DNA of 64,000 bases from Gliomastix tumulicola (GCA_001599755.1 BCHX01000001.1:1364001-1428000); one strand, 5' to 3'; counted from the first letter of the stretch, positions 21,751 through 33,681 are shown. The notes: generated by a model not told the origin, from the sequence alone. Numbers and translations are program-made.

Positions 21751-24167
21751 ATGCCCTCCGCAGTGCCTGTCGAGTCGCCCCAAGGTTCGTCGCTTTTTCT
21801 CTAGCCTCGCCCTCGCTCTGTCTTTAATCCTCCCCCCAACGACCACGTCGCAAATCTGTCCTGCTCGGCTGGCTGACCCGATTTCTCGTCCTCCCGTACA
21901 GTGGCCTTGCTCGACAAAGGCCCGTTTCGACAAGCCAAACAGTCCGCCCTCGCCAAGCTTGTCATGAACAGCTCTCTCCGTCAAGACCAACCAACGCCGG
22001 CGCCCACCTCCGTTCCGCACAGCATCACTTCCAACCCGTCCCCCGCTGTCCGAGATGCCGCGGTGACTGCCCACAATGCCTCCCAGGCTTTGCCCACCGC
22101 CGGGGCACTGCGCGCCTTGTGCGATCTGACCGATACCCCTCCGAATCCGCGGAGTGTCAACTCGACCGCTCCCAGCTCGCCTCGCATGTAAGTGCGCTGC
22201 GCCTGTGGTTTTTATATATGGGGAAGGATCTGTTGGGTTGGATTTCTGCACCCACCTCACATGTTCCTGCCTAGTTTGTACCCTGTCTGCATGTGGTTTT
22301 CTTGACATTGGATGAAAAACATCGCCTAGACGACCTGTTTGCTAACGGCGCGCCCCTTGTCAGTCCTCCCTCACGACAAAATTCTGGCGTCCAGACCCCT
22401 CGCGTACGACCTCATGCCACCACCCTCAACATCCCGGGCATGACCCGGTCCAAAGTGTCGCCCGACGGACGAATCCCCGAACGCGATGTCGCCGCGAAGC
22501 TGGTCATCGTCATGGTAGGCCTGCCTGCGCGAGGCAAGTCCTACATCACCAAGAAACTACAGCGGTATCTGTCGTGGCAGCAGCACGAGTCACGAGTCTT
22601 CAACGTGGGCAATCGCAGGCGGATTGCGACCGGCAGGAAGGCTTCTGTGCACCCCAGGCTTGCGCCCGAGCCCGCCTGTCTCGATCCGCCCGTTGAAGCA
22701 GCGGCCATCCTGCTCAATGGTCTGCCGCATCCCAACGGTGTGCCTAGACACACGGCCCATCTCGAAGTCCCTGCATTCGATCTTAACCACGCTACGGAGG
22801 CGGAGGTGGACGATGAAAAGGCAAATGGTGCCAAGAACGACCCGAATGACCAGTCCGCCAGATTCTTCGACCCCAAGAACGAGAAGGCTGCCGCTATGCG
22901 CGAGCAGGTCGCGATGGAGACTCTGGACGAACTTCTGGACTACCTCCTGGATGGTGGCGGTGCCGTTGGCATACTCGATGCGACCAACAGCACGCTTGCT
23001 CGCCGTCAACATGTCGTCAACCGCATCAAGCAGCGGGAGCCGAAGCTTGGTATTCTCTTCATCGAGAGTATCTGCAGGGACCAAAGCCTCCTCGAGGCGA
23101 ATATGCGCCTCAAGCTTTCCGGACCTGACTATCGTGACAAAGATCCCGTGAAGTCTCTAGAGGACTTCAAGGCCCGAGTCGAGGCGTATGCGAGCGCTTA
23201 CATGCCATTGGGAGATTACGAGGAACAGAACGATCTCCAATATATCCAGGTAGGCTCACCTACTCGCAAACTTTCACATACGAGTGTCATCGTAGCTAAC
23301 CAGTCATAGATGGTTGATGTTGGCCGCAAGCTGATCCAGCATCGACTGAAGGGCTTCCTTAGTGGCGGGATTGCCACTTATCTCGGAAGCTTCAACTTGT
23401 CTCCGCGACAAATCTGGATCACTAGACACGGGCAGAGCATCGACAACGAGCTTGGCAAACTTGGTGGGAACTCGCCTCTCACCGAGCGAGGACACTGCTA
23501 TGGATCTGCGCTCTACAACTTCATCACCCATAAGCGCAAGGAGTGGCTGATTGAGCAGAAGAGCAAGATAGCAGGCGCTTCGTTCCCACCACTACCGGGC
23601 GACAACACTCCTCCCTACCCGGAGGCCAATTCTGACCTGGACGAGAAGAACTTTTGTGTCTGGACATCGATGCTCCGCCGGAGTGTCGAAACGGCAGAAT
23701 ACTTCGACGCGGATGACGACTACGACGTCAAGAACTGGGAGATGCTCAATGAGCTCAACACCGGCCAATTCGAAGGCATGACATATGCGGAGATCGCCAA
23801 AACTCACCCCGAGGAATTCAAGAAACGAGCCAGCGACAAGCTCAACTACATCTATCCTGGCGTCGGTGGTGAAGGCTATCTTCAGGTTATTAGCCGACTT
23901 CGAGACATGGTGCGAGAGATAGAGCGCATTACGGACCATGTTCTCATCATTGGTCACCGCTCAGTATGCCGCGTCTTGATGGCGTACTTTATGGATCTGA
24001 CCCGAGAGGACATCACCGACATGGATGTTCCCCTGGGAATGCTGTACGCGATTGAGCCCAAGCCGTACGGCATCGAGTTCCACGCCTACCGTTATAACGA
24101 AACACGCGACTGGTTCGACGAGTTACCCAACTACAAGCCCCAGAAGGCCGCGCGAGGGAGTGTCTAA
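21751..24167 (+). CDS. 6-phosphofructo-2-kinase / fructose-2,6-bisphosphatase
   Basis: Four exons, 21751-21784, 21902-22187, 22364-23249 and 23310-24167, giving 687 aa. The first exon is only 11 codons plus one base. Intron 2 is 176 nt and was chosen because GTAAGT and the GCTAAC-branch/GTCAG acceptor restore frame. The kinase half has a Walker A motif GLPARGKS (about 158-165), followed by NVGNRRR and ILDATNSTLARR. The histidine-phosphatase half has RHGQS (about 445), TSMLRRSVETA, NELNTGQFEGMTY and IIGHRSVCRVL, so the phospho-accepting His and second His are both present and a bifunctional enzyme is plausible. It makes and breaks fructose-2,6-bisphosphate, the allosteric switch of glycolysis versus gluconeogenesis, in the cytosol. 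Exon 1 and intron 2 are the least certain parts. Confidence 0.9.
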
Positions 24168-24679
24168 TGGCCGAGGGGCAACAACTGAAAACGACGCTTT
24201 GTCGTCACCATCACCACACCAACAATACCCGATGGATTATCAATGTACGACTAGGGAGTTGTGAGGGGGATATGTTTGCGTTTTGTTCAGCGACCTGATC
24301 TTGATGTCAACTGGGACGGATGGCTGGACTGGCTCACTGTTACTGGGATTTATTCATTTTTTTCATTTTTTTCATGCCGGCGTTCAGAGACGGAGACGCC
24401 GGTCATTGGCTGACTTCCTGGACCACAAGATTGCCAGAGAAGGTGTTTGAAGTTTTGTTGGCGTTTTTTGGAGCAGGAGGTCTGCTTGTCTGACACGGAT
24501 TCTATGATTATCGCTGCAATGGACTTGTGCGATTCTTGTCATTACTTTTGATAGTGTCTATAACTCGACTCTTGACATAAATCATCACCCTGGTGGGATG
24601 CCAATACCCTATCCTAACGCCTATGCGATACACAAAATGCGGTTGAAAATATCGATCAAAGTGTGACCACAGCTGCTGC
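24168..24679. other. intergenic, convergent 3' ends
   Basis: Shared 3' region of PFK-2/FBPase-2 (+) and SOF1 (-). T-runs near 24350-24375. Nothing else seen. Confidence 0.4.
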
Positions 24680-26017
24680 TTATTTTTCTCTTGCCAAGAC
24701 CATCTTCTCTCTTTCGCTCTGCCGCCGGTCGAACTGCTTCTTCGTGTGCCGTCTCTCGTTCTCCTCCCGCCTCTTAATGCTCTTGAGCTCCTCGCTCTTG
24801 ATCTCGCCGGCCTTCTTGATGACCTTGGGCACGTGGCGATGCCTCTTGATGCGCCGGATCTCCGGCATGTGCGCGTACCGCTCCGTGAGCGCCTCGTTGT
24901 ACTCGAGCGCCTGCCTGTGGCGAGTCGACTTGATGCCCTCCCGCTTGGAGGCGTTGGCGCGCCAGATACGGACGTTGCCGTCGTCGGAGCCCGAGAGCAC
25001 GTACTTGGCGTCGGGCGTCCACGTCGCGGCCATGACGCGCTGCATGCGCTTCGTGTGGTAGATGTCACGCGAGTGACCCTTGTCCCTGTTCCAGAGGCGG
25101 ATGGTGCGGTCCCAGGAGGCGGAGACGAGCTCCTCGCCCGTCGGGGAGAACTCGACGTCCATGACGGCGGCGACGTGGTCCTTGAGGACGTTGAGGGCGC
25201 GGTCCATCTTGCGCATGTCGAAGAGGTAGATGTTGTGGTCTTCTGATGCGGCGGCGAAGTTGAAGGCCTCCATGGGTGACCAGGCGATGCGGTTGGTGGT
25301 GAAGGTAAGGACTGTCTTGGTGACGGGGGTGGAAGTTCGTAGGTCGTAGATGACGAGGGAGCGGTCGTTGGCGCAGGACGCCAGGATGGACGTCTCGACG
25401 TAGTTGAACGCCACGTTGGTGATGGTATCCGTCGCCGTCGGCCACTTCAGCACCTCGGGCGCAGCCGTGTGTCTCTCCAGGTCATATATCGACACCACGC
25501 TCGACGCCGCCGCCACCGCATTCCGCGACCGATGGTGCGACAGACTCGTAAACGCCTGCGACCCCAGCCAGCTCGCAATCGGCGGCGCCTCCACGGGCGT
25601 GTTATACGGATCGAACAGCTTCATCGTCCGGTCGGCCGCGCACGTCAGCACCTTCTGGTCCCGCGTCCACTCGACGCCCTTGACGATGCCCTCGTGCGCC
25701 GTCGAGCTCCATATCTGGTCGCGGTCCGACAGGTCCCAGACCTTGACGACGCCGTCGCCGCTGCCGCTGGCCACGTGCTGCAGCGAGTTGGGGTCCTTGG
25801 CCAGCGCGTACACGCCGTCGACGTGGCCCCGGCCGAGCTGCCCGACAAAGGGTGCCGCGTGCATGCGCTCGAGCTTGACGGCGTTGAGGGCGCGCTTGTA
25901 CTCGCGGGCGCGCTCGAAGGGGTGCAGGGCCGGGTTGAGGTTTCGGGGCACCTTGGCGGCGTTGGAGCCCGGGGCCTGCTGCTCCGTTACGGAGCGGCTG
26001 AGGGCTTTGATCTTCAT
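24680..26017 (-). CDS. SOF1: Sof1-family WD40 ribosome biogenesis factor (U3 snoRNP)
   Basis: One uninterrupted frame of 445 aa. It opens with MKIKALSRS and RNLNPALHPFERAREYKRALNAVKLERM, the conserved N-terminus of Sof1/DCAF13. About seven WD40 repeats follow (about residues 60-345; for example GSGDGVVKVWDL, SASWDRTIRLWN, SGSDDGNVRIWR). The tail is the Sof1 domain: basic, helical, with RHRQALEYNEALTERYAHMPEIRRIKRHRH-type sequence and a Lys/Glu/Arg-rich end. In yeast Sof1 is an essential nucleolar component of the small-subunit processome needed for 18S rRNA maturation. It is divergent from RPB3 with 547 bp between starts, so both may share a bidirectional promoter for growth-related expression. 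Confidence 0.95.
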   Translation of the reverse strand: MKIKALSRSVTEQQAPGSNAAKVPRNLNPALHPFERAREYKRALNAVKLERMHAAPFVGQLGRGHVDGVYALAKDPNSLQHVASGSGDGVVKVWDLSDRDQIWSSTAHEGIVKGVEWTRDQKVLTCAADRTMKLFDPYNTPVEAPPIASWLGSQAFTSLSHHRSRNAVAAASSVVSIYDLERHTAAPEVLKWPTATDTITNVAFNYVETSILASCANDRSLVIYDLRTSTPVTKTVLTFTTNRIAWSPMEAFNFAAASEDHNIYLFDMRKMDRALNVLKDHVAAVMDVEFSPTGEELVSASWDRTIRLWNRDKGHSRDIYHTKRMQRVMAATWTPDAKYVLSGSDDGNVRIWRANASKREGIKSTRHRQALEYNEALTERYAHMPEIRRIKRHRHVPKVIKKAGEIKSEELKSIKRREENERRHTKKQFDRRQSEREKMVLAREK

Positions 26018-26564
26018 CGTGGATTGGCCTCTAGGGGTGTTCTCTTCGTTGGCCTAGTCGCTGAGCTTGGAGATTTCGAATTGGCGACTCTCGTTTTCTA
26101 CAAATGGGAATGATAGAATTTCGACATGCACATGGGAAGATCTGCAGCTTGAAGGTTCGTGGGGCGCAAGGCGACATAAGAATATGTGCTATCTCCACTA
26201 ATCTTCATGGAAGATTTGCCGGAACTTAGTGTCAGCTCCAACCTGCCCATTAATTTTTTTTTCTTATCGTTATCAGCATTCAAGGCTTTTGTTAGTCAGC
26301 AAAAACGCCTTTGTTCGCATTCTGAATCGAGGCGGATCCGTGCTTTGGGCATTGTTGAATCAAACCGGCTCACCAAACTCACCTCTCACTCCAACAACCT
26401 CCCTCATTGACGACGTGCGCTATTCGAGTAAACTACGCCGGTTCGAGACGACGCGACTACCACACATTGGCTCCCGATTTCTTGCGACCAACGACGCCTC
26501 ACTCAACAAGCTTGGTGCTTTATCATCTCGAGAACAATAGGCGAACTCACCCGCCGTCGCCAAC
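26018..26564. promoter_or_regulatory. divergent promoter between SOF1 and RPB3
   Basis: A 547-bp gap flanked by the start codons of two housekeeping genes. It contains no credible gene. The shared promoter role is inferred from geometry; no specific factor site is claimed. Confidence 0.5.
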
Positions 26565-27787
26565 ATGGACGGCATGGACTATGACCCGATGATGATGGAC
26601 GGGGACTCGGAGATGCCCCAGGTCAAGATCTCAGCTGTACGCAAAGACCCTTCCTGGAGGGAGGCGGCGGCGCTTGGGTTGCAGGGCGATCTAACAGCAT
26701 GATCTTTTTTTCTTTTCGCAGGCCGACAAGACGCACGTCGACTTCGAGCTGTCGCGGACGAACCTCTCCTTCGCCAACTCCCTCCGGCGCGTCATCCAGG
26801 CCGAGGTGCCCACCATCGCCATCGACCTCGTCGAGATCGAGACCAACACGTCGGTCCTCGCCGACGAGTTCATCGCCCACCGCATGGGCCTCATCCCGCT
26901 CGACTCCAAGAACGTCAACGACCTCAACTACTCGCGCGACTGCGACTGCGAACAGTACTGCGAGCAGTGCAGCGTCACCCTCACGCTCAACGCCAAGTGC
27001 CAGTCGGACGAGATCATGAAGGTGTACGCGAGCGACCTCGTGCTCGACGGCCGGCACGCGAGCTCCGTCGGCAAGCCCATCATCACCGACCCGGAGGGGC
27101 TGGGGTGTCTGCTCGCGAAGCTGCGGCGGAACCAGGAGCTGAGGCTCACCTGCATTGCGAAGAAGGGGATCGCCAAGGAGCACGCCAAGTGGATGCCCAC
27201 GTCTGCCGTCGGGTTTGAGTACGACCCTCACAACAAGCTTCACCACACCGATCTCTGGTTCGAGAACGACACGGATCCGGAGCAGGAATGGTAGGTTGAT
27301 GCCGAGATCCAAGCAGCGACATACATGCGACCACTGTGTGCTAACGAGACGGTGTGTCAGGCCCAAGAGCAAGTACGCCGAGTGGGAAGACCCCCCGCAG
27401 GAAGGCGAGCCGTTCGACTACGACGCGACGCCCAACAGGTTCTACTTTGAGGTCGAAAGTTCGGGCAACATGGAGCCCGACCAGATCATCCAGTCGGGAA
27501 TCCGCACGCTTCAGCAGAAGATCGGAGCGCTCCTCAAGGGTCTAGATCCTAGGAAGTACGGCGGTGACGAGGCAGACATGGACGGACCCCGCAGCCCTGA
27601 TATGAACATGGACGGAGGCACGACGCCATGGCAGGACAACGGCTATCAGACGGCGTACGGTGGCAGCGCCACGGCCTACGGAGGGAGCGCGACGTCGTAT
27701 GGCCAGACTTCCGGCAGTGGTTCTGGGTATGGCGGCAGTGCTACTCCTTACGGCATGACGCCCTATGGTCAGTCTTCATGGCAATGA
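26565..27787 (+). CDS. RPB3: RNA polymerase II third-largest subunit Rpb3
   Basis: Three exons, 26565-26636, 26722-27290 and 27361-27787, giving 355 aa. Introns are 85 nt (GTACGC donor, TCGCAG acceptor) and 70 nt (GTAGGT donor, GCTAAC branch, TCAG acceptor). The protein starts with a Met/Asp-rich leader, then VDFELSRTNLSFANSLRRVI (alpha-like dimerisation domain), EVPTIAIDLVEIETNTSVL, and DEFIAHRMGLIPL. The Cys motif DCDCEQYCEQC matches the Rpb3 zinc site, and AKKGIAKEHAKW and FEYDPHNKLHHTD are near-invariant. The C-terminal tail has Gly/Ser/Tyr repeats (YGGSAT) of unknown role. Rpb3 pairs with Rpb11 to nucleate Pol II assembly. Identity is unambiguous. Confidence 0.97.
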
Positions 27788-28177
27788 GGTGTGTGATGGC
27801 GAAACGAAGGGTACAAAGACCGGTTACCAGCATGAGTTGATACAATTGGCTTTGCTGGATTCCCCAAGCCAGGTCCCCGAGACTTCTAAACTGTATGTAT
27901 GATTACTAAACAGGATGCTTTTTTTTTTCTCACGCTGAAACACTATCGGGATTGCAGAGTAGCAAAAATACAATACAATACGGCGTGTTGACCGCCCTTA
28001 ATATTTGACAAGTTGACTCTAGTACATCTATAACCCTCGACGGGCTGTCTATGTGCTCTATGTTCGTGAAAGGTGCGTGGGTGCTCGACATTATTCCTCC
28101 AAAAGCAATGATAGCCAGACCTGGAGGGATCCGATATATCCCACTGTAATAAAGAAAGAGAAGCCGTTGCCAGCCGT
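27788..28177. other. intergenic, convergent 3' ends of RPB3 and DIC1
   Basis: A short AT-richer gap with a T-run near 27920-27930. No gene or structured element recognised. Confidence 0.4.
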
Positions 28178-29381
28178 CTATGTGCTCTGCTGCTCGTCTA
28201 TGCCCGAAACCTTTCTATACGTTTTGCGATGTAATTCAAGAAAGACAAATGTACATATTGTGTGACTGTAAAAAGGGGTCCCGTCAGTATATCCTGCACC
28301 CGTGGCATGAGCGGAGTGAGCGAGCACTTACGGTCCTAATCTCAAGAAGCTGGGCAGCCAGCCCTTGAACATCCAGCCCGCACCCTCGGCACGGTAGATG
28401 TCACCTATCAGCGAGATGATGCCCTGGTTGTGGTTGGACGACATGACTCTCGTCTTGATCACATCAATGGGACTTGTCACCGTCGCGGCGACGAGACCCG
28501 CGAGAAACGACGCCGAGAAATGCGTCGTCAGGTTGTCCTTTAACGGCGTGTAGTCCAGCAGCGCACGCTTGAAGACGTCGTAGCTCGCCAGCTGGCTCGC
28601 CGTCATGGCCGCCGCGCGCGAGCTGTTGGGCAGCCAGCCCCGGAACCAGCTGAGCGCGCCTTCCTCCCTAGCCATGCGGATCATGCCGTCGACGGCGTGC
28701 TTGTAGTTGCGCCGCTGCTCGGGAGGGAGGGAAGGGTCGTGCTGCATGCGCACGTTGAGGACGTCTGCGAAGTTGCCCGCGATGCCGCCGATGAAGCCCG
28801 AGGTCGAGGCCATGGCGATGAGGGTCGGCAGGGACGGGTCCGCCTTGCCGGAGCGTGCCTTCATCTCCTCGTAGATGCCGAAGCGGACGGTCGAGTACGT
28901 GAGCTGGCGGAGGAGGGAGGCGGAGAGGCCGCTGTAGAGGCCGAGGACGCCGTCGCTGCGGATGACGTTGACGAACGTCCCGCTCAGGCTCTTCGGGGCG
29001 TCGGGCGTGCGGGTTTGGAGTCGGACCTGTTGTGTGTTCTATCGTGAGCAAGAGTCGTTGCGCAAGCTCCGGGACAATTGGGGGGGATCGGCGATGTCGG
29101 CGGGGTCCGGAGAGCAGGTTAGAAAACGACGAGTGTTCATACCTTGACTACACGAGAAGAAGAATGGTTAGCTTTGTATGCAAATAGGGCTTCAATTTGT
29201 CTTCCGGAAGGGTCTGCTCACGTAGATCTAGCGGATGGGTAACGCAGGCGGCCATACTGCTCGCGCTGCCTCCAAACCAGAACGGATACTTGATCGCCCT
29301 CTTCTGCCGCCTCTGCTCCCTCCTCTCTGCCGCCCTCTCGGCCCTCGCGGCCGACCTGGCCGTCACTTCTGCCGAGCTCAT
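28178..29381 (-). CDS. DIC1: mitochondrial dicarboxylate carrier (DIC1 family)
   Basis: Four exons read leftward: 29381-29222, a 5-nt micro-exon 29147-29143, 29026-28332 and 28265-28178, giving 315 aa. Introns are 74, 116 and 66 nt, each with GT..AG ends and CTAAC or CTGAC-like branch sites. The micro-exon (TCAAG) restores frame and creates PLDLLKVR, the mitochondrial carrier signature Px[DE]xx[KR]x[KR]. The second and third carrier repeats show NFADVLNVRMQ and SPIDVIKTRVM. IKYPFWFGGSASSMAACVTHPLDL, LYSGLSASLLRQLTYSTVRFG and RGWLPNSSRAAAMTASQL-type segments match yeast Dic1. The last exon adds HTICTFVFLELHRKTYRKV, the sixth transmembrane segment. The carrier exchanges malate or succinate for phosphate across the inner mitochondrial membrane. 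Divergent from MSF1. Confidence 0.93.
29143..29147 (-). other. 5-nt coding micro-exon of DIC1
   Basis: On the minus strand the sequence reads CTCGTGTAG, then TCAAG, then GTATGA, so the five bases are bounded by an acceptor and a donor. The first intron before it has a GCTAAC branch site. Without these bases the flanking exons are out of frame; with them the two codons become CTC and AAG, giving Leu-Lys of PLDLLKVR. Confidence 0.8.
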
Positions 29382-30018
29382 GGCGTCGTCACGGCTGTGC
29401 GACTCGTAGCAAGAGGATCGTCTCTATCCCCCGGGCCGGGAGAGACTATGAGCGGTGATGATGCAATGCAGCTGCCACTAGGGGAGGTCGTGGGTTGGGC
29501 ACTGTGAGTTCCTGACGAGCGCCATGCAAGCAACGCATGAGAAGCCGAGTGCGTCCGGTCGGATTGGTAGCTGCGGAAGAAAGCCCTGGAATGCCGTCCC
29601 TTGAGGGAATTGGAGAGAAAACGAAGCAAATGACGAAGGAGATAAGCAAGAAGGAAGCGAAGAAATGGGCCGATGCCCATTTAATTTTTTGGCGGCAAGA
29701 TTGGACCGACCGACACCGAAGTTTGGAGGTTGACAGACCGGGGCTGGCCGGTGACGATCCGCCGTAACGGAAAGTACGTGTGCTGCCACGAGAATTTGCA
29801 CGTGGGGTGAGGTACCTCTGATAGACCGACCGTCGCGGGGACGCGGGACGGGTAAGGTAAGGGTCCAGTTCTTTTTTCTCCCCTTCTCCAACTGCTTCAA
29901 CTGCATTTCTTACCTCAGAATTTCTTACCAGCAGCTCGGGTTGCTTTGCTCGCCTCTCGACACCGCGGGCTCATTGACGCTCGACGCCTGATCGAGCGAA
30001 GGAGGAAAACAGGGCAAG
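29382..30018. promoter_or_regulatory. divergent promoter between DIC1 and MSF1
   Basis: A 637-bp gap between the starts of two genes for mitochondrial proteins. No gene seen. Co-regulation is only an inference from arrangement. Confidence 0.45.
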
Positions 30019-31573
30019 ATGCGTTCTGTGTTGAGCTCAGCGAGGCTCGCCTCAAGGACGGCCTACCTGCCTCGACGAACCTGCGTCGTCGCGCGTTGGT
30101 ACTCATCTTCTGCAGGTAAACGCCGACCCCTTCGCATCGTCAATTGATTTCGCGAGACGCCGCGCCAGACGCGGGCTTACATCGTTTCTACTGCCAGACG
30201 CGTCCGCTGCCCGAGCCGCGCCGCCCAAGGTCCGTTCAACCCCAACGCGGCCGGCTTCAGTCAGCATCAGGGGGGAGGAGTACAAGACCGACGCCGCCTG
30301 GTTCAACGTGCCCGAGAACATCCTCAACTCGACGTCACGGAAGCTGCACCTGCAGAAGGACCACCCGCTCTATATTACGCGCCAGGTCATCCAGTCCAAC
30401 TTCCCCGAGCCCACGTTCCGGTACTACAACGAGCTGAGCCCGGCCGTCACGACGCTCCAGAACTTCGACTCGCTCGGGTTTCCCGCCAACCACCCCGGTC
30501 GCGCGCGCTCCGATACCTACTACATTAGCGACACGACGCTGCTCCGGACGCACACGAGCGCGCATCAGGCGGACACGTTCCGCGCGGATGAGAGCGATGG
30601 GTACCTGATCTCGGCTGACGTCTATCGCAGAGATGCCATTGACCGAAGCCATTATCCCATTTTCCACCAGATGGAGGGCGCGCGCTCCTGGGATCGAACG
30701 CTAGTCCCTGGCGGTGATATTGCGGCGGCTGTATACAAGGATCTGGAGCAGCTGCCGAAGCACGACATCATCGTCGAGGACCCCAACCCGCCGTTCCATG
30801 CCGAGCGCAACCCCCTACAAGACGCCCACCACTCGGCCGCCGAGGCCGAGGCCATCGGCGCCCACCTGAAGCGGTCCCTCGAGGCCATGGTCGTCAACGT
30901 CTTCTCCCGGGCCAAGGCCGCCGCGCTCAAGGCCGACCCCGACGCCCCCGACGAGCCGCTGAGAATGCGGTGGGTGGAGGCCTACTTCCCCTTCACCAGC
31001 CCGTCGTGGGAGCTCGAGGTCTACTACGAGGGCGACTGGCTCGAGGTGCTGGGCTGCGGCGTGGTCAAGCAGGACCTGTACATCAACGCGGGCGTGCCGC
31101 AGCGCCTGGGGTGGGCGTTTGGCATCGGCATCGACCGCATCGCCATGCTGCTGTTCAAGATCCCCGACATCCGCCTCTTCTGGTCGCAGGACGAGCGCTT
31201 CCTGTCGCAGTTCACCGGCGTCTCGGACGACCTCTCGTCCATCCGGCGCTTCGCCCCCTTCTCCAAGTACCCGCCGTCGCCGCGCGACGTGTCCTTCTGG
31301 CTGCGGTCGACGTCGAGCGCCGCGGGCGGCAACACCGCCGGCGCCACGCACGAGAACGACGTCATGGAGGTGGTGCGCAGCGTGGCGGGCGACGTGGTCG
31401 AGGACGTGAGCCTCTTTGACGAGTTCACGCACCCCAAGACGGGGCGGAGGAGCTCGGCGTACCGCATCGTCTATCGCAGCCTGGAGCGCACGCTGACGAC
31501 GGAGGAGGCCAACACGCTGCACGACAAGGTGCGGGAGGCGCTGGTCAGGGAACTTGGGGTCGAGCTTCGGTGA
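30019..31573 (+). CDS. MSF1: mitochondrial phenylalanyl-tRNA synthetase
   Basis: Two exons, 30019-30115 and 30198-31573, over an 82-nt intron (GTAAAC donor, TGCCAG acceptor), giving 490 aa. The N-terminus (MRSVLSSARLASRTAYLPRR) is Arg/Ser/Ala-rich without acids, as expected for a mitochondrial presequence. The single-chain class II catalytic core follows: HPLYITRQVIQ, then RADESDGYLISADVYRRDAID, motif 2 region MRWVEAYFPFTSPSWELEVYY (about 288), CGVVKQDLYINAG, and motif 3 GWAFGIGIDRIAMLLF (about 337). The C-terminal ferredoxin-like anticodon-binding (FDX-ACB) domain covers about 385-490, starting FAPFSKYPPSPRDVSFWL. It charges mitochondrial tRNA-Phe. Length and single-chain layout fit Msf1 rather than the cytosolic alpha or beta subunits. 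Confidence 0.95.
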
Positions 31574-33681
31574 GGAATGCGGGCGGGCAGCGTGATGACT
31601 GGCCGCGCCAGCTGGTGACGCCTCTGTATGAGTCGTGTATGTGTGCGGAGGCAGCAAGCGCCCTGTCAGACGGTGCGAAGCGCAGTCAATCATGTTTCGA
31701 TCCGTGTATTCATTCATGTACGATTGTCGATCATGTTCGGAGCAGTGTATTAAAAATAGCTACCTACTATATATCACTTGTATGTACGAGTATTAAATCA
31801 AAGCCACAGCTCACCACGTGGCAGCCACAAGGCTACCTACCTTACCTCCCGCATGAGATTGCGATGCACCTGTGACATCGAGGCTATGTCACTTGATTGC
31901 TGTCGCGAGTCCGAACTCGGGTTTTATAGCAGATTCCAGGTCCGAAATTTGATTCCTAATCATCACCATCCGGGGTCCGAGGACGATGCGACAGGCTCCA
32001 GGATACAGCCAGACAGGATTGAGGCGGAGGCCAGCAAACAAGTGAGACCTGCAGGACCATCAGCCTCGCCAGCTGACGCTGTGGGCAGCCCGCCAAGTTC
32101 GGGTTTACGCGGCTCCCGAACACAGTCGCCCCGAGCAGAGGCTCATGATGCTCGCAAAGGCATCATCAGCGTCATCGCCGTCATGTGTCGTGAGAATATG
32201 CACCCTAGCAACGGAACAGCCCTGCGAGGAAACCTCAACAAAGGGGGGAACTTGGTGCCAAGGCGCAATGACGCCATGGAGCCAGGTTAGTCAGCCACAC
32301 CTTTTTTTGGCGGTGAGATCTGGCTCGCTGCCCATGCTCAATCCAGTTCCAACTGCCGGGGGGTGAGATGCATGCAAGCGAGACGCTGGCTGGAATGACT
32401 GGCTGTGAGAGAGGCCATATGACACCAGGGCATGCAGCCATGAGGTGAGACAAAGGATGCCGGTACCAGACCAGCAGACTGCCGTTGGCTCTCGGGATCC
32501 GCCCGGAGTTCTGGAGGGAAACCAACCCTTGGACGGATGAGGAAATAGAACCGCCGCCTTTGAGGGGGGAGCAGCAGATCAGTTCAGGTTGTGTGTCTAC
32601 TGGATAGGCCACCGTGCAGAGGCTTGGATCGCGGACGTTGTCACCCAAGTGGGATGGTTTACACAGCTAGAGAGCACAATAGCATGGCATTGGCATGGCC
32701 GTGGCATGACTGAAATTGTCTCATGTCTTCCCCAATGGCAGCCATAGCCTACTGAGCAGGGCAGTTCGAGACCGGGAGCACCATGTTACACAGCCTCTAG
32801 AAGGAGACACTAAAAGCCAGGACTAGATGATAAAACTCAAAACCATTCGGAGCCATGCAAGCAGAAGAGGGCGGAAAGTTCTAGATCGAGCACGAACCCA
32901 GCATGTACCTCGCTGGATGTCTGATTCCATTGATTTCCTGTGCTCAGTGCCGTGTGGGAGAGTCCGGGACGTTCAGGGGAGGAATCACGATGGCGAACGG
33001 GTGGCAAGCCACCTTCTGATCATGGCACTGCCCGGAGCTCAAGGTGCGATGGGATGACAGAATTGATTGGGCGCATCATGCAGTGCTGCTGCTGCTCCTC
33101 TGCGGTGTAGCGGACGCTAGGCTGGACTCCGACTGTCCAGAAGGCCTGCACTGCCTCGTTGTGGCCAACTGCCAAGCGTCCAACCTCTTCACTGGCTCAG
33201 TCGCTTTAGTGGGCTCCCACATCGGAACTAGGGTCCCTGCAGGCGAAAGCGCTTTCAGGGTGCCAGGCGCTTGCGGTACTCAGCCATCAGTGCGCTTCAC
33301 AGTGCTTAGCCATGTATCTTGTGGATAAGATTTTCAGAGCTTGATACCTTCTGCCCCAGATTTTCACTGCGCCTTCTACCAGGATGGGATTTGGATTTCG
33401 AGGTTGAGATATCGGGCCCCTCTCCGTCTCCCTCCTTCTGCTCCCGTACTTACTCTCCTCCTCCTCCTCCTCTCCTCTAGTACTTAAGAAGGACGGCTCG
33501 CTTCCTCTTACTCATCTCCTTTTCTTGCAATCATAACCATACAACACCCTCACCTTACTTACTCTCTCCGCCGCAAGACAATACACGGAGCAAATCGTGG
33601 ACACACGACACACATCCACAGCACAGCAGCACTGAAGACCAGCGCAGCAGCAACAAACCACACACACACACATACATCACC
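31574..33681. other. 2.1 kb gene-free region upstream of calcipressin
   Basis: No supported coding region. A CT-rich tract near 33415-33480, followed by an A-rich leader and a (CA)n run just before the next ATG, looks like a fungal core promoter and 5' UTR. I could not match a full calcineurin-response element with confidence. Confidence 0.4.

Noticed and set aside
30815..31717. 300-codon minus-strand frame across MSF1
   Set aside because: Shadow frame caused by GC-rich codon bias opposite the synthetase core.
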